Below, piece by piece: positions 16,556 to 23,669 of a stretch of DNA of 32,924 bases (positions within the stretch are counted from its first letter, which is position 1; each line of letters opens with the position of its first letter). Location of the stretch: NCBI GenBank assembly GCA_029379215.1, contig JAQYWO010000064.1, forward strand, positions 1 to 32,924. The letters run 5' to 3'. The position numbers were made by a program, and so were the translations under genes. The notes beneath the pieces were generated by a model. The model was not told where the DNA came from, searched no databases, and saw only the letters and a list, made by a program, of their open reading frames with translations. Source of the DNA: Rhizonema sp. PD37 (GTDB taxonomy: Bacteria > Cyanobacteriota > Cyanobacteriia > Cyanobacteriales > Nostocaceae).

Positions 16556-17470
16556 ATGTCTGCAATCCCAGTCATTGATTTAGCTGCTTTCCGCAATGGT
16601 AATGCAGGATCTCGGCAAACTGTAGTCAAACAAATCTATCAAGCTTGCCACGAAATTGGCTTCATGTACTTGCAAAATCCAGGAATCTCACTCGACTTGA
16701 TTCAGCAAGTATTTGCCCAGAGCAAGTCTTTCTTCAATTTACCTTTGGCAGTAAAACAACAGTTAGCTTGGAGTCAAGAATCGAGTAACACAGGTTATGT
16801 TGGGATTGAGAGAGAATGTCTCAATCCCAACAAACCAGGCGATTTAAAAGAAGCGTTTAATGTTAGCAAAGCAGAACTAATGTGTCCCACTTCTTCTATA
16901 TCTCCAGCCTCCAACTCTGAATTTCTCGCCTTTTTTGAAGCTTGTACAGAAATTGCTAACACCGTTTTGCAAGTATTTGCTTTGGCGTTGGAATTGCCAT
17001 TCGATTTTTTGACGACAAGGCACAATCAACAACATCATACCCTGCGATCGCTGCACTATCCCCCACTACAAACACCCGCCAAAACCGGACAAGTACGTGC
17101 TGGTGAGCATTCTGATTATGGCAGTCTGACTTTACTTTTTCAAGATGAAGTGGGGGGGTTGGAAGTACAGACGACAACAGGAGATTGGATTGCATCTCCC
17201 CCAATTCCTGGTATGATAGTGGTCAACACTGGTGATTTAATGCAACGGTGGACAAATCATGTGTTTTGCTCAACTAAGCATCGGGTCATAATTCCTAATG
17301 ATAGTCGAGTGAAACAGTCTCGATATTCTATTGCTTTTTTCTGTCATCCCAATGATGATACAGAAATCACTTGTCTGGATAGTCGTCAAGAACAGCCTAT
17401 GTATCCACCAATTCTTGCGGGAGAATATCTTTTACAACGTTTACAAGCGACTTACAGCATTGCTGATTAA
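16556..17470 (+). CDS. 2-Oxoglutarate/Fe(II)-dependent oxygenase (isopenicillin-N-synthase-like)
   Basis: 304 residues with the DIOX_N domain ('IPVIDLAAF', 'ACHEIGFMYLQNPGISLDLI') and the 2OG-FeII_Oxy domain. The iron ligands are all visible: H185 and D187 in 'GEHSDYGSLTLLF' and H242 in 'STKHRVI'. The 2-oxoglutarate clamp R256-Y-S258 is intact, so the enzyme should be active. 'GGLEVQTTTGDWI' and 'VVNTGDLMQRWTN' are typical. The substrate cannot be told from sequence; the family oxidises small molecules. AGGTGA precedes the ATG. It is divergent from the GT4 gene and followed by a ParE fragment. Confidence 0.9.
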   Translation: MSAIPVIDLAAFRNGNAGSRQTVVKQIYQACHEIGFMYLQNPGISLDLIQQVFAQSKSFFNLPLAVKQQLAWSQESSNTGYVGIERECLNPNKPGDLKEAFNVSKAELMCPTSSISPASNSEFLAFFEACTEIANTVLQVFALALELPFDFLTTRHNQQHHTLRSLHYPPLQTPAKTGQVRAGEHSDYGSLTLLFQDEVGGLEVQTTTGDWIASPPIPGMIVVNTGDLMQRWTNHVFCSTKHRVIIPNDSRVKQSRYSIAFFCHPNDDTEITCLDSRQEQPMYPPILAGEYLLQRLQATYSIAD

Positions 17471-17486
17471 GGGGATGAATTATGTG

Positions 17487-17672
17487 TCAGATATCTACAT
17501 CACTAAGCCGACGTGCGCCTTGAACGATGCCTTCGATACGCACTGAGTGTTCTTGCAGGCGAAAAAAGATGAAGTAATTTCCATGAACAGCCATGTGAAG
17601 TCCTGGGGCAAGATCTTCCCGACTGGGAAATGCGGTTGGCATCTTGGCGATCCGATGACAGTGCGCTTCGAT
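17487..17672 (-). pseudogene. 5'-truncated ParE/RelE-type toxin remnant
   Basis: A 61-codon open stretch without its own start, reading 'IEAHCHRIAKMPTAF', 'REDLAPGLHMAVHGNYFIFF' and 'RIEGIVQGARRLSDVDI' before a TGA. This matches the second half of ParE-like toxins, where '(E)LAPGLR', 'GNYxIFYRV' and 'VLHGARD' are expected. The first ~35-40 residues are missing: a TAA lies just upstream in frame and no antitoxin gene is seen. It is wedged between the oxygenase and AraC genes. Confidence 0.75.
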
Positions 17673-17725
17673 TTACTGTACACTTTGTCAGCAATAATCC
17701 ATTCCCACAGTTGGCAACATAACAA

Positions 17726-18730
17726 CTAGGAGTAGTGGAGCGATCGCCAAGTGGCTGGGGGGAAGCCCAAGTGTCGTTTGAAAGCGCGATTAAAGGCGGG
17801 CAAGCTTGCATAACCAACTTGGGTGGCGATGGCGTTGATGTCTTGTTGCGTACTTGCTAAAAGGCGAGCCGCAACATTCATCCGCCATGTTGTGACATAC
17901 GCCATTGGGCTTTCTCCGATCACCGATCCAAATCGCGCTGCAAACCGAGATGGTGACATCATGACAGCTTTAGCCAAGTTAGTAACAGTCCAATTTTGAC
18001 CCGGTTGAGCATGAATCATGGCAAGCGCGCGGCTAATTACCGGATCTCGCAGTCCTGTCAACCAACCAGTTGATTGTGGAGGCAAGGACTCTATATAAAA
18101 TCGAATGGCTTCGGCACAAGTCAACTCTAGTAGCCGATCAACAACATAATCACTACCTGCCAATTTTCTATCCATTTCTTGTGCCATCAATTCAGCAATC
18201 ACGCTCAGGTTATGTAACCCATTAAAATGCCGGGTAGAAACATGCAGAAAAGGTGGTAAGGCTTCCAGGAGGGGATTGAGCTTGAAATGATGCATGAGAA
18301 ACACACCACAGACGAGAGCCGTAGACCGCAGCGTTTGCTCTTGAGGCTGAAACGGGTTGTTGCCACCGAATAATAGCTTTTCTACTTCTAGTGGACGCAC
18401 ACCGGAGCCTTGACCTACCTGATGTTCTCCACCACCAAAGCAAATAGCCAGTCCGCCTGCTTCGACAATGACCGTTTGTTCTTGAGGCAGGATGATCTCA
18501 ATGCAACCTCGTTTTACTAGGTGAAATACTACCACACGAGTGTTAGGAGTGAGGTTTAAGATGGCACCGATACGATTAGTATCAGGAATTGTGATTGCCC
18601 AGGGAGAAACATAGTTCTCATTGAGCAGAGTATTACCGCTGATGTGCATGGTCTTTAGAACATCACTAAAAACATCGCATTCAGGTATGCGTTCAGTTGT
18701 TTCAGATAATAAATCAGTTGAAATAGACAT
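17726..18730 (-). CDS. AraC-family transcriptional regulator (cupin + HTH_18)
   Basis: 334 residues. An N-terminal cupin-type ligand domain (about 15-205; 'VSPWAITIPDTNRI', 'GGLAICFGGGEHQV') is followed by the AraC DNA-binding domain with two helix-turn-helix units (about 230-332): 'ALAMIHAQPGQNWTVTNLAKAVMMSPSRFAARF', 'SPMAYVTTWRMNVAARLL' and 'INAIATQVGYASLPAFNRAFKRHLGFPP'. This class often controls neighbouring oxidoreductase or hydrolase genes. It points away from the plus-strand cassette beginning at 19561, about 830 bp off, and a perfect inverted repeat (18737-18757) lies just upstream of its start. The effector is unknown. Confidence 0.92.
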   Translation of the reverse strand: MSISTDLLSETTERIPECDVFSDVLKTMHISGNTLLNENYVSPWAITIPDTNRIGAILNLTPNTRVVVFHLVKRGCIEIILPQEQTVIVEAGGLAICFGGGEHQVGQGSGVRPLEVEKLLFGGNNPFQPQEQTLRSTALVCGVFLMHHFKLNPLLEALPPFLHVSTRHFNGLHNLSVIAELMAQEMDRKLAGSDYVVDRLLELTCAEAIRFYIESLPPQSTGWLTGLRDPVISRALAMIHAQPGQNWTVTNLAKAVMMSPSRFAARFGSVIGESPMAYVTTWRMNVAARLLASTQQDINAIATQVGYASLPAFNRAFKRHLGFPPATWRSLHYS

Positions 18731-18736
18731 TGTAAC

Positions 18737-18757
18737 GAATAAGCTATCAGCTTATTC
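18737..18757. promoter_or_regulatory. Perfect inverted repeat upstream of the AraC gene
   Basis: GAATAAGC-TATCA-GCTTATTC: 8-bp arms with a 5-bp spacer, ending 7 bp from the AraC start codon. It could be an operator (autoregulation) or a leader hairpin. Confidence 0.45.
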
Positions 18758-18795
18758 TAAAAATGAAATATAGTCTAGCGTATAGGAGATTCGTG

Positions 18796-18987
18796 ATGTC
18801 TGCAACTACGGCTGCTACATTGGTTGTGTTGCAAAATACTTTTGAGGACAGAAAACTCTTTGAAGAAATCAATTATGCAGCCATTGCAAAGATTGGAACA
18901 TTGAAGAAGGCAGAAGGCAGAGGGCAGAGGGCAGAAGGAACAATTGGATGGGGATTCAGACCCCAACCAATTGTAAGCACCGTGTAG
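18796..18987 (+). CDS. Possible short ORF running into repeats (doubtful)
   Basis: 63 codons from an ATG with a good AGGAG 7 bases upstream. The first ~40 residues ('MSATTAATLVVLQNTFEDRK', 'LFEEINYAAIAKIGTLKKAE') look protein-like, but the rest is encoded by 'GCAGAGGGCAGAGG' repeats and a hairpin. It may be the 5' end of a gene cut off by a repeat insertion. I do not recognise it. Confidence 0.25.
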   Translation: MSATTAATLVVLQNTFEDRKLFEEINYAAIAKIGTLKKAEGRGQRAEGTIGWGFRPQPIVSTV

Positions 18988-19081
18988 ACGGTGGGGTTTT
19001 AGACCCTTGTTCCCTTCGGTCACGGGCAGAGGACAGGAGCCAGTATTCCCGTGACTCATAGCTGCCTCCTGCCCTCTGCCT
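18905..19081. repeat. Cluster of purine-rich repeats and hairpins
   Basis: Contains the run AGGCAGAAGGCAGAGGGCAG (18908 onward); a hairpin CAATTGG...CCAATTG with an inner TGGGG/CCCCA (18941-18973, one A-A mismatch); a small CACCG/CGGTG hairpin (18978-18993); GGGTTTTAGACCC; and a long arm GGCAGAGGACAGGAG (19026 onward) that pairs with CTCCTGCCCTCTGCC (ending 19081) at all but one or two positions. It fills most of the ~830-bp space between the AraC gene and the cassette at 19561. The rest of the space shows no convincing gene. Confidence 0.7.
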
Positions 19082-19359
19082 TTCTTGATAAATTTTCCCC
19101 ATTTTTTGACTGCCTCTTTGTCTACTTTTTTCACTTGCTTTTCCTCAACATGCTCATAATTTCCCATCCTTTTAGTGTTCGTCTTGCCATGTTGAACGAG
19201 CCAAATCCACGGCAAACGTATCTTAATTATTCTTGACAAAACATGAGTTAGTGTATTAGCGGAAGAACAATAATTTATTGTTTGACTGGTACCAGAAAAC
19301 ATATATAACGCTTCTCGTTTAAGTCACATACATAATCTCCTTACCGCTCTTAGCATGCA

Positions 19360-19385
19360 CCCCTCTCCCAAGATTGGGAGAGGGG
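19360..19385. repeat. 26-bp palindrome with 12-bp perfect arms
   Basis: CCCCTCTCCCAA-GA-TTGGGAGAGGGG. The 2-base centre makes it nearly a perfect palindrome, likely to extrude or to be bound as a dimer site rather than form a normal RNA loop. It lies 200 bp before the YciI-like gene, near the apparent left border of the GC-rich cassette. CCCTCTCCCAA recurs at about 30880. Confidence 0.7.
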
Positions 19386-19560
19386 CATCTAGTGAGGACG
19401 AGAATTTATGAGACACAATTGAGAATCTCTATAATAGGATGACTTCAGGTTCATAGTGTCGCCACTTGAAGGGATTGGACTTGGACATACACAGAGATCA
19501 GATTGGGGCACGAGCTTATCACCTCCCCTGCTTTTTGCAACACAACACAGGAGACCATAC

Positions 19561-19845
19561 ATGAAAGTCATGGCCATCGGAACACTGAAGCCGCTCACAC
19601 CAGAGCAGAGGGAAATGTATCTTCCGAACGAAGTTCCCGCTACCTTGCAAATTTATTTAGATGGGAAGATGGAGCAGTTCTGGCGTCGTGACAACGACGC
19701 TGGCGTCATCTTTCTGATGACCGTCGATACGGTCGAGGAAGCCGACGCGCTGCTCAAAGCATTGCCGCTCAGTCAGGCGAACCTAATGACATTCGATCTG
19801 ATGCCTATTGGACCGCTCAGCCCACTTGGAATGCTCATCAAGTAG
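19561..19845 (+). CDS. YciI/muconolactone-isomerase-like small protein
   Basis: 94 residues from the ATG at 19561, which has AGGAGA 7-8 bases upstream; the open frame begins earlier at 19456 but that part is not protein-like. A single ferredoxin-like (dimeric alpha-beta barrel) domain: 'MKVMAIGTLKPLTPEQ', 'PATLQIYLDGKMEQFW', 'GVIFLMTVDTVEEADALLKALP', 'MTFDLMPIGPLSPLGMLIK'. Relatives are annotated as muconolactone delta-isomerase-like or YciI-like; the reaction is not known. The gene is GC-rich and looks proteobacterial beside the AT-rich cyanobacterial genes. It begins the cassette of hydrolase and oxidoreductase genes to its right. Confidence 0.75.
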   Translation: MKVMAIGTLKPLTPEQREMYLPNEVPATLQIYLDGKMEQFWRRDNDAGVIFLMTVDTVEEADALLKALPLSQANLMTFDLMPIGPLSPLGMLIK

Positions 19846-19899
19846 CGTTTTTGACCTTGCCTTTTGCTCTAATCCGCATTCCAATGGTGAATTTCATAA

Positions 19900-20049
19900 T
19901 TTCCGGAATTCTGGTCGTCCATAATTACCGAAATTCGCACCAATCCGGGGGTTGTCTTCACACGTTTGTGGCTGGCGGAATCGGACGCCGATTTTCCAGA
20001 GGTCAGGACATCGCCAACCATATTATACAACACCAACCAACAGCTCTAG
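19900..20049 (+). pseudogene. Possible gene remnant without start
   Basis: 49 sense codons between two stops, with no ATG, reading 'IITEIRTNPGVVFTRLWLAE' and 'SDADFPEVRTSPTILYNTNQ'. The composition is protein-like, but I cannot assign a family. It lies in the 272-bp space between the YciI-like and hydrolase genes. Confidence 0.2.
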
Positions 20050-20117
20050 CATCTATTCGGAATGTTGCATATATAGCTCTGAAATAGGAAGCAAGACACG
20101 ACGTAAAATTTGGCAAA

Positions 20118-21005
20118 ATGGGAGCAGATAATCACATGGATAGCAAACCGTCCTTCACCGAACACTATATTTTGCGGGAGCAGGGAAGAGTGTATGCACG
20201 CGACTACAAAGGGGTAGGGTCTGCCTTTGTACTTATGCATGGCTTTCCCGATAACCTGCATATCTGGGACGACTTGATCCCCTACCTAGCTGCTAGCGGG
20301 CGGCGCGTCGTCACGTTCGATTTTTTAGGCTATGGTGCCTCGGACAAACCTGCTGGCATTGCCTACAGCTTTAAGCAGCAGCTGGAGGACCTTGAAGCTG
20401 TTGTCGAGGGCTTAGATTTAGGGAAGATTGTCCCGGTCGCTCATGATGCTTCCGGGATGGCATCGCTCAACTACGCACTCGCTCACCCAAAGGGCGTTGA
20501 CTCCGTGATCATGCTCAATTCAGCCTATTCGGAAGATTCCACTGTCCTTTGGCCTGAGATGATCACGCTCTTCGCGACCGAGAGCCTTCACGAACTCGCG
20601 ATCGCGATCGCCCAGAGTTTCGAGCAATTTGGCTGGCTGCTGACCTGGCAGCAGCAAAAATTTCAGGACTCCCTTCTAGAGGCGCACAAGCCGCGTTTCA
20701 ACGAGTTTCTCGGTCCACTTATCAAAGAGAACTTAATTGCTCAGCCCAGCTCAGGTCCAGCGTTAGTGCAGATGGCGGCGCAGTTCTTTGATGAGCATGT
20801 CCGAAACGCCACGCGTTTGCCGGAACTCAGGACGCTCGACATCCCGGTAAAGCTCATTTGGGGACAGTATGATCCCTATATCACCGTGGCCGTGGCCGAG
20901 CGGCGTCAGTGTCAGTTGAAGAACGCCTCCCTCACTATCGTGCCGGCAGGTCATTGGCTACAGGTCGATGAGCCGGAGCAAGTAGCCAAGGCAATGCTGT
21001 CATGA
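20118..21005 (+). CDS. Alpha/beta hydrolase with aspartate nucleophile (haloalkane dehalogenase/epoxide hydrolase-like)
   Basis: 295 residues; an in-frame ATG at 20136 (GGGAG 11 bases upstream) is an equally possible start. The fold starts with 'VLMHGFPDNLHIW' (oxyanion HGFP loop) and 'VVTFDFLGYGASDKP'. The nucleophile elbow reads 'VAHDASGMAS', placing D110 where serine hydrolases have Ser; Asp is the nucleophile in haloalkane dehalogenases, fluoroacetate dehalogenases and epoxide hydrolases. The acid is in 'LIWGQYDPYI' and the histidine in 'AGHWLQVDEPEQVA'. The substrate is unknown. Base use is GC-rich like its neighbours, though two overlapping HIP1 sites (about 20598) show some residence in a cyanobacterium. 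Confidence 0.85.
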   Translation: MGADNHMDSKPSFTEHYILREQGRVYARDYKGVGSAFVLMHGFPDNLHIWDDLIPYLAASGRRVVTFDFLGYGASDKPAGIAYSFKQQLEDLEAVVEGLDLGKIVPVAHDASGMASLNYALAHPKGVDSVIMLNSAYSEDSTVLWPEMITLFATESLHELAIAIAQSFEQFGWLLTWQQQKFQDSLLEAHKPRFNEFLGPLIKENLIAQPSSGPALVQMAAQFFDEHVRNATRLPELRTLDIPVKLIWGQYDPYITVAVAERRQCQLKNASLTIVPAGHWLQVDEPEQVAKAMLS

Positions 21006-21136
21006 CTAACCGCAAGTTTAATAAGATCTCTGTTATCCACCCCCAAGTGCGTGGAAAGCGCTCGTTCCCACCGAAATACGCCAGACCGCACGGCTGTATT
21101 TCGCGGGGAAAAGGCTTCTTAACAATAGTAAGTTAA
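21002..21136 (+). CDS. Possible 44-codon ORF coupled to the hydrolase gene (doubtful)
   Basis: Its ATG overlaps the hydrolase stop (ATGA). It reads 'MTNRKFNKISVIHPQVRGKR' then 'SFPPKYARPHGCISRGKG' and ends in TAA. No family is recognised, and it could be decayed sequence; only the overlap and length favour it. Confidence 0.2.
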   Translation: MTNRKFNKISVIHPQVRGKRSFPPKYARPHGCISRGKGFLTIVS

Positions 21137-21215
21137 GCCCTAGTGTGGTGTTTGTGCTGAACGTTGCCGACCACAAAGAAGCGTATGAACTCAAAGATTA
21201 ATAAGGAGAGTGTTG

Positions 21216-22097
21216 ATGAAAAGCCAACCTGTTCTTGTCACTGGAGCTACCGGTGCTACTGGTGGCTATACGATTGACGCCCTGACAAAGCTCGACGTCT
21301 CGATCCGTGCCATGGTCCGCAAAGACGATGATCGCGCAGCAAGGCTTCGATCTAGTGGTGTTGAGGTGGTTTTTGGCGATTTGCTAAACCTGGATTCAGT
21401 GCGCTCGGCGATGGAAGACATCGGCGCTGCCTACTTTGTCTACCCGCTAGTTCCGGGTCTGATCAATGCCACCGCCTACTTTGCCCAAGCTGCCCAGGAG
21501 GCTGGCTTGAACGGCATTGTAAACATGTCGCAGATATCCGCCCGACGAGACTCAAAGAGCCATCAGGCGCGCGATCACTGGATATCCGAGCGTGTGTTCG
21601 ATTGGTCTTGTGTTCCCGTTACGCATCTGCGACCAACCTTCTTTGCTCAGTGGTTGACCTATCCACGAGTGCGTCAGGACATAGCGCAGAAGGGACTGAT
21701 CAGTCTTCCGTTCGGCAACGCGCGTCACGCCCCGATTGCTGCCGAGGACCAGGCTAGAGTGATTGCGGCGATCCTGACAAACCCTGTTCCGCATTCCGGC
21801 AAGACCTATAAACTTTTTGGTCCGGTAGAAATGGATCAGTATGGCATCGCGAAGGCGGTCAGCGACGTGCTCGGCCGCGAAGTAATCTACGAGCCCATCG
21901 GGATCGCGGACTTCCGCCATCAGTTGGAGCAGTTCGGTTTACCCGAGCAAACAATTCAGCATCTTTGCGCCGTCGCACTCGACTTTCAAGAGGGTCTATT
22001 CGCAGGAACAAATGATGCCATCGAAACCATCACAGGGAAGGTGCCGATGACAGTCCAATCCTTCGTCAAGGCTCACAAGGCAGAGTTTAATGATTAG
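21216..22097 (+). CDS. NmrA-like NAD(P)-binding atypical SDR
   Basis: 293 residues from the ATG at 21216, chosen for AAGGAG 7 bases upstream over the GTG at 21210. The Rossmann motif 'VLVTGATGATGGYTIDAL' is of the NmrA/QorB class (GxxGxxG), followed by 'SIRAMVRKDDDRAARL' and 'GVEVVFGDLLNLDSVRSAM'. The active-site YxxxK of classical SDRs is absent, as usual in this class. 'THLRPTFFAQWL', 'PIAAEDQARVIAAIL' and 'GKTYKLFGPVEMDQYGIAKA' are family-like. Members reduce quinones or act as redox sensors; the role here is not known. GC-rich like the rest of the cassette. After the TAG the frame stays open for another 25 codons. Confidence 0.88.
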   Translation: MKSQPVLVTGATGATGGYTIDALTKLDVSIRAMVRKDDDRAARLRSSGVEVVFGDLLNLDSVRSAMEDIGAAYFVYPLVPGLINATAYFAQAAQEAGLNGIVNMSQISARRDSKSHQARDHWISERVFDWSCVPVTHLRPTFFAQWLTYPRVRQDIAQKGLISLPFGNARHAPIAAEDQARVIAAILTNPVPHSGKTYKLFGPVEMDQYGIAKAVSDVLGREVIYEPIGIADFRHQLEQFGLPEQTIQHLCAVALDFQEGLFAGTNDAIETITGKVPMTVQSFVKAHKAEFND

Positions 22098-22244
22098 AAA
22101 GTCTATCCGAAACCAGCACGCAAAGTCGAGATCACCGAAAAATTAGATTTTGAACTAACTACGACTGCGCCGTGAAGACAAAGTTTAGTCAAAACTTAAA
22201 AACGCGTTCACTTTTAAGACTTCTCACAAAGGATTTTAAATACC

Positions 22245-22529
22245 ATGACAACAGTGACGATGAAAGACGGCACAAAGATCTACTACAAGGACTGGGGCAC
22301 CGGTCCGGTCATTACCTTCTCACATGGATGGCCGCTGAGCGCAGATGCGTGGGACGCTCAGATGCTGTTCCTAGGCAGCAACGGCTATCGCGTCATTGCC
22401 CATGATCGCCGCAGCCACGGTCGATCAGACCAGACATGGACTGGTAACGATATGGATACCTATGCCGACGATCTCGCGACCCTGTTGGAGACGCTCGACA
22501 TCAAGGGTGCCACGATGGTGACTAGGTAA
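22245..22529 (+). pseudogene. Truncated alpha/beta hydrolase (non-haem chloroperoxidase/perhydrolase-like)
   Basis: 94 codons match the N-terminal third of the ~275-residue perhydrolase/chloroperoxidase family: 'MTTVTMKDGTKIYYKDWGTG', 'ITFSHGWPLSADAWDAQM', 'VIAHDRRSHGRSDQTWTG', 'TYADDLATLLETLDIKGATM'. The family continues 'VGHSTGGGE', the nucleophile elbow; here the frame runs into TR and a stop. Catalytic Ser, Asp and His are all absent, so the product cannot work. The break at about 22523 is also where the GC-rich DNA ends, so this looks like the right border of the imported segment. Confidence 0.85.
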
Positions 22530-22663
22530 AGAAAAAATCTTTTTTTGAATTCCTCAGTCCAGTTCTCAGTTATAGCCTTAATCCTTTCCCAAAACATATC
22601 GCTAATTGCAGCCCTCAACAATTGTGGAAAAGGTTTTCGCGCTGCGACTGTTGACCAGAGACT
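22524..22663 (-). pseudogene. Possible gene remnant abutting the truncated hydrolase
   Basis: An open minus-strand stretch of about 46 codons without a start, reading 'SLWSTVAARKPFPQLLRAAI' and 'SDMFWERIKAITENWTEEFK'. It is AT-rich and lysine/aromatic-rich, unlike the cassette. It may be host sequence disrupted where the cassette joined. I do not recognise the family. Confidence 0.25.
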
Positions 22664-22702
22664 TTAATTGCATAAAATTGTGTTTTTGTCAATACATAAG
22701 TC

Positions 22703-23449
22703 CTATTCCTGTTGCGTTGGTCGGATCAAAATTTCATTCACGTTGACGTGAGGCGGTTGGGTAACGGCATAGGCGATCGCCCGTGCAATATCTTCCGGTT
22801 GCAGTGGAGTGACGGCTTTGAACCGGGCTTCGAGCGCTTGTTTGGCACTGGGATCGGTGATGTTGTCGGTAAATTCGGTGGCAACTAGACCGGGTTCAAT
22901 AATGGTGACACGAATATTGTGTTTGTGAACTTCCAGTCGCAGAGCTTCCGAAATCGCATTTACACCCCATTTGCTGGCGCTGTACACACCCATGCCCGCC
23001 CGTGTAATCCGTCCGGCAACGGATGAAAGATTGACTACATGCCCAACGCCCTGTGCTTTGAAGATAGGCAAAACCGCATGAGTCGCATACAACAATCCCA
23101 AAACGTTCAGGTCGAACTGTTTCCGCCACTCTGCTGGATTGCCATCCTCAATCGTTCCCAATACTCCCATGCCCGCATTGTTCACAAGAATATCGATTCG
23201 TCCCAAAGTTGTGTTGACACGATGTACCAGTGAGTTCACTTGAGTTTCATCGCTGATATCCGTGACAATTGGTAAAGCCTTCCCGCCAACCGCTTCAATT
23301 TTTTGTGCAACTTCGTTCAATCGCTCGCTTCGACGAGCCGTGATCGCCACCTGTGCGCCTTCTTCTGCAAGAGCGATCGCTGTCGCCGCCCCAATTCCCG
23401 AAGATGCACCTGTAATAATTGCTACCTTTGCGTCTAATTTGCCTGCCAT
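22703..23449 (-). CDS. Short-chain dehydrogenase/reductase (classical SDR)
   Basis: 248 residues from the ATG at 23449; a second ATG at 23452 lies only 2 bases from AGGAGG, so the inner one (5 bases) is preferred. Classical SDR marks: cofactor motif 'TGASSGIG', 'ITARRSERL' (basic residues favouring NADPH), 'LVNNAGMG', the catalytic Ser in 'VVNLSSVAG', the Tyr/Lys in 'YSASKWG', and 'IEPGLVATEF'. Oxidises or reduces an alcohol/ketone group; the substrate is unknown. It contains HIP1 sites and normal cyanobacterial base use, so it is probably not part of the GC-rich segment. It lies 220 bp downstream of the APC permease gene on the same strand. Confidence 0.93.
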   Translation of the reverse strand: MAGKLDAKVAIITGASSGIGAATAIALAEEGAQVAITARRSERLNEVAQKIEAVGGKALPIVTDISDETQVNSLVHRVNTTLGRIDILVNNAGMGVLGTIEDGNPAEWRKQFDLNVLGLLYATHAVLPIFKAQGVGHVVNLSSVAGRITRAGMGVYSASKWGVNAISEALRLEVHKHNIRVTIIEPGLVATEFTDNITDPSAKQALEARFKAVTPLQPEDIARAIAYAVTQPPHVNVNEILIRPTQQE

Positions 23450-23669
23450 CATTTCCTCCTGATAATTTTCTGATACTTGATGATTGAACTCAATCTCTTG
23501 TAACTGTAGCCCATGACTACCAGCTTCAGCCGAGTACCAATGATTTTAAGTTTAGTCGGTATAAATCTGGTAGTCCATTGGGTTTCTGCCGTTTTTAACT
23601 CATCGACCTCTTTTCGGTGTTCAGATGAATTTTCAGCCACTTTTGGGTAGCGAAAATGTCTTAGTTCCA

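Noticed and set aside
17495..17725. 76-codon minus-strand frame next to the AraC gene
   Set aside because: The neighbouring frame (17487-17672) carries the clear ParE-like residues; this one is its shadow.
18775..19302. 175-codon minus-strand frame
   Set aside because: About half is translated purine/pyrimidine repeat ('CPLPSAFCLL' type). The first ~85 residues are lysine-rich but match no family I know, and no start signal is clear.
19851..20087. 78-codon plus-strand frame after the YciI-like gene
   Set aside because: Low protein character; the other frame at 19900-20049 looks more like a remnant.
22098..22175. 25-codon open extension after the NmrA-like stop (readthrough)
   Set aside because: Family members end near the TAG, and a 25-codon open run by chance is plausible.
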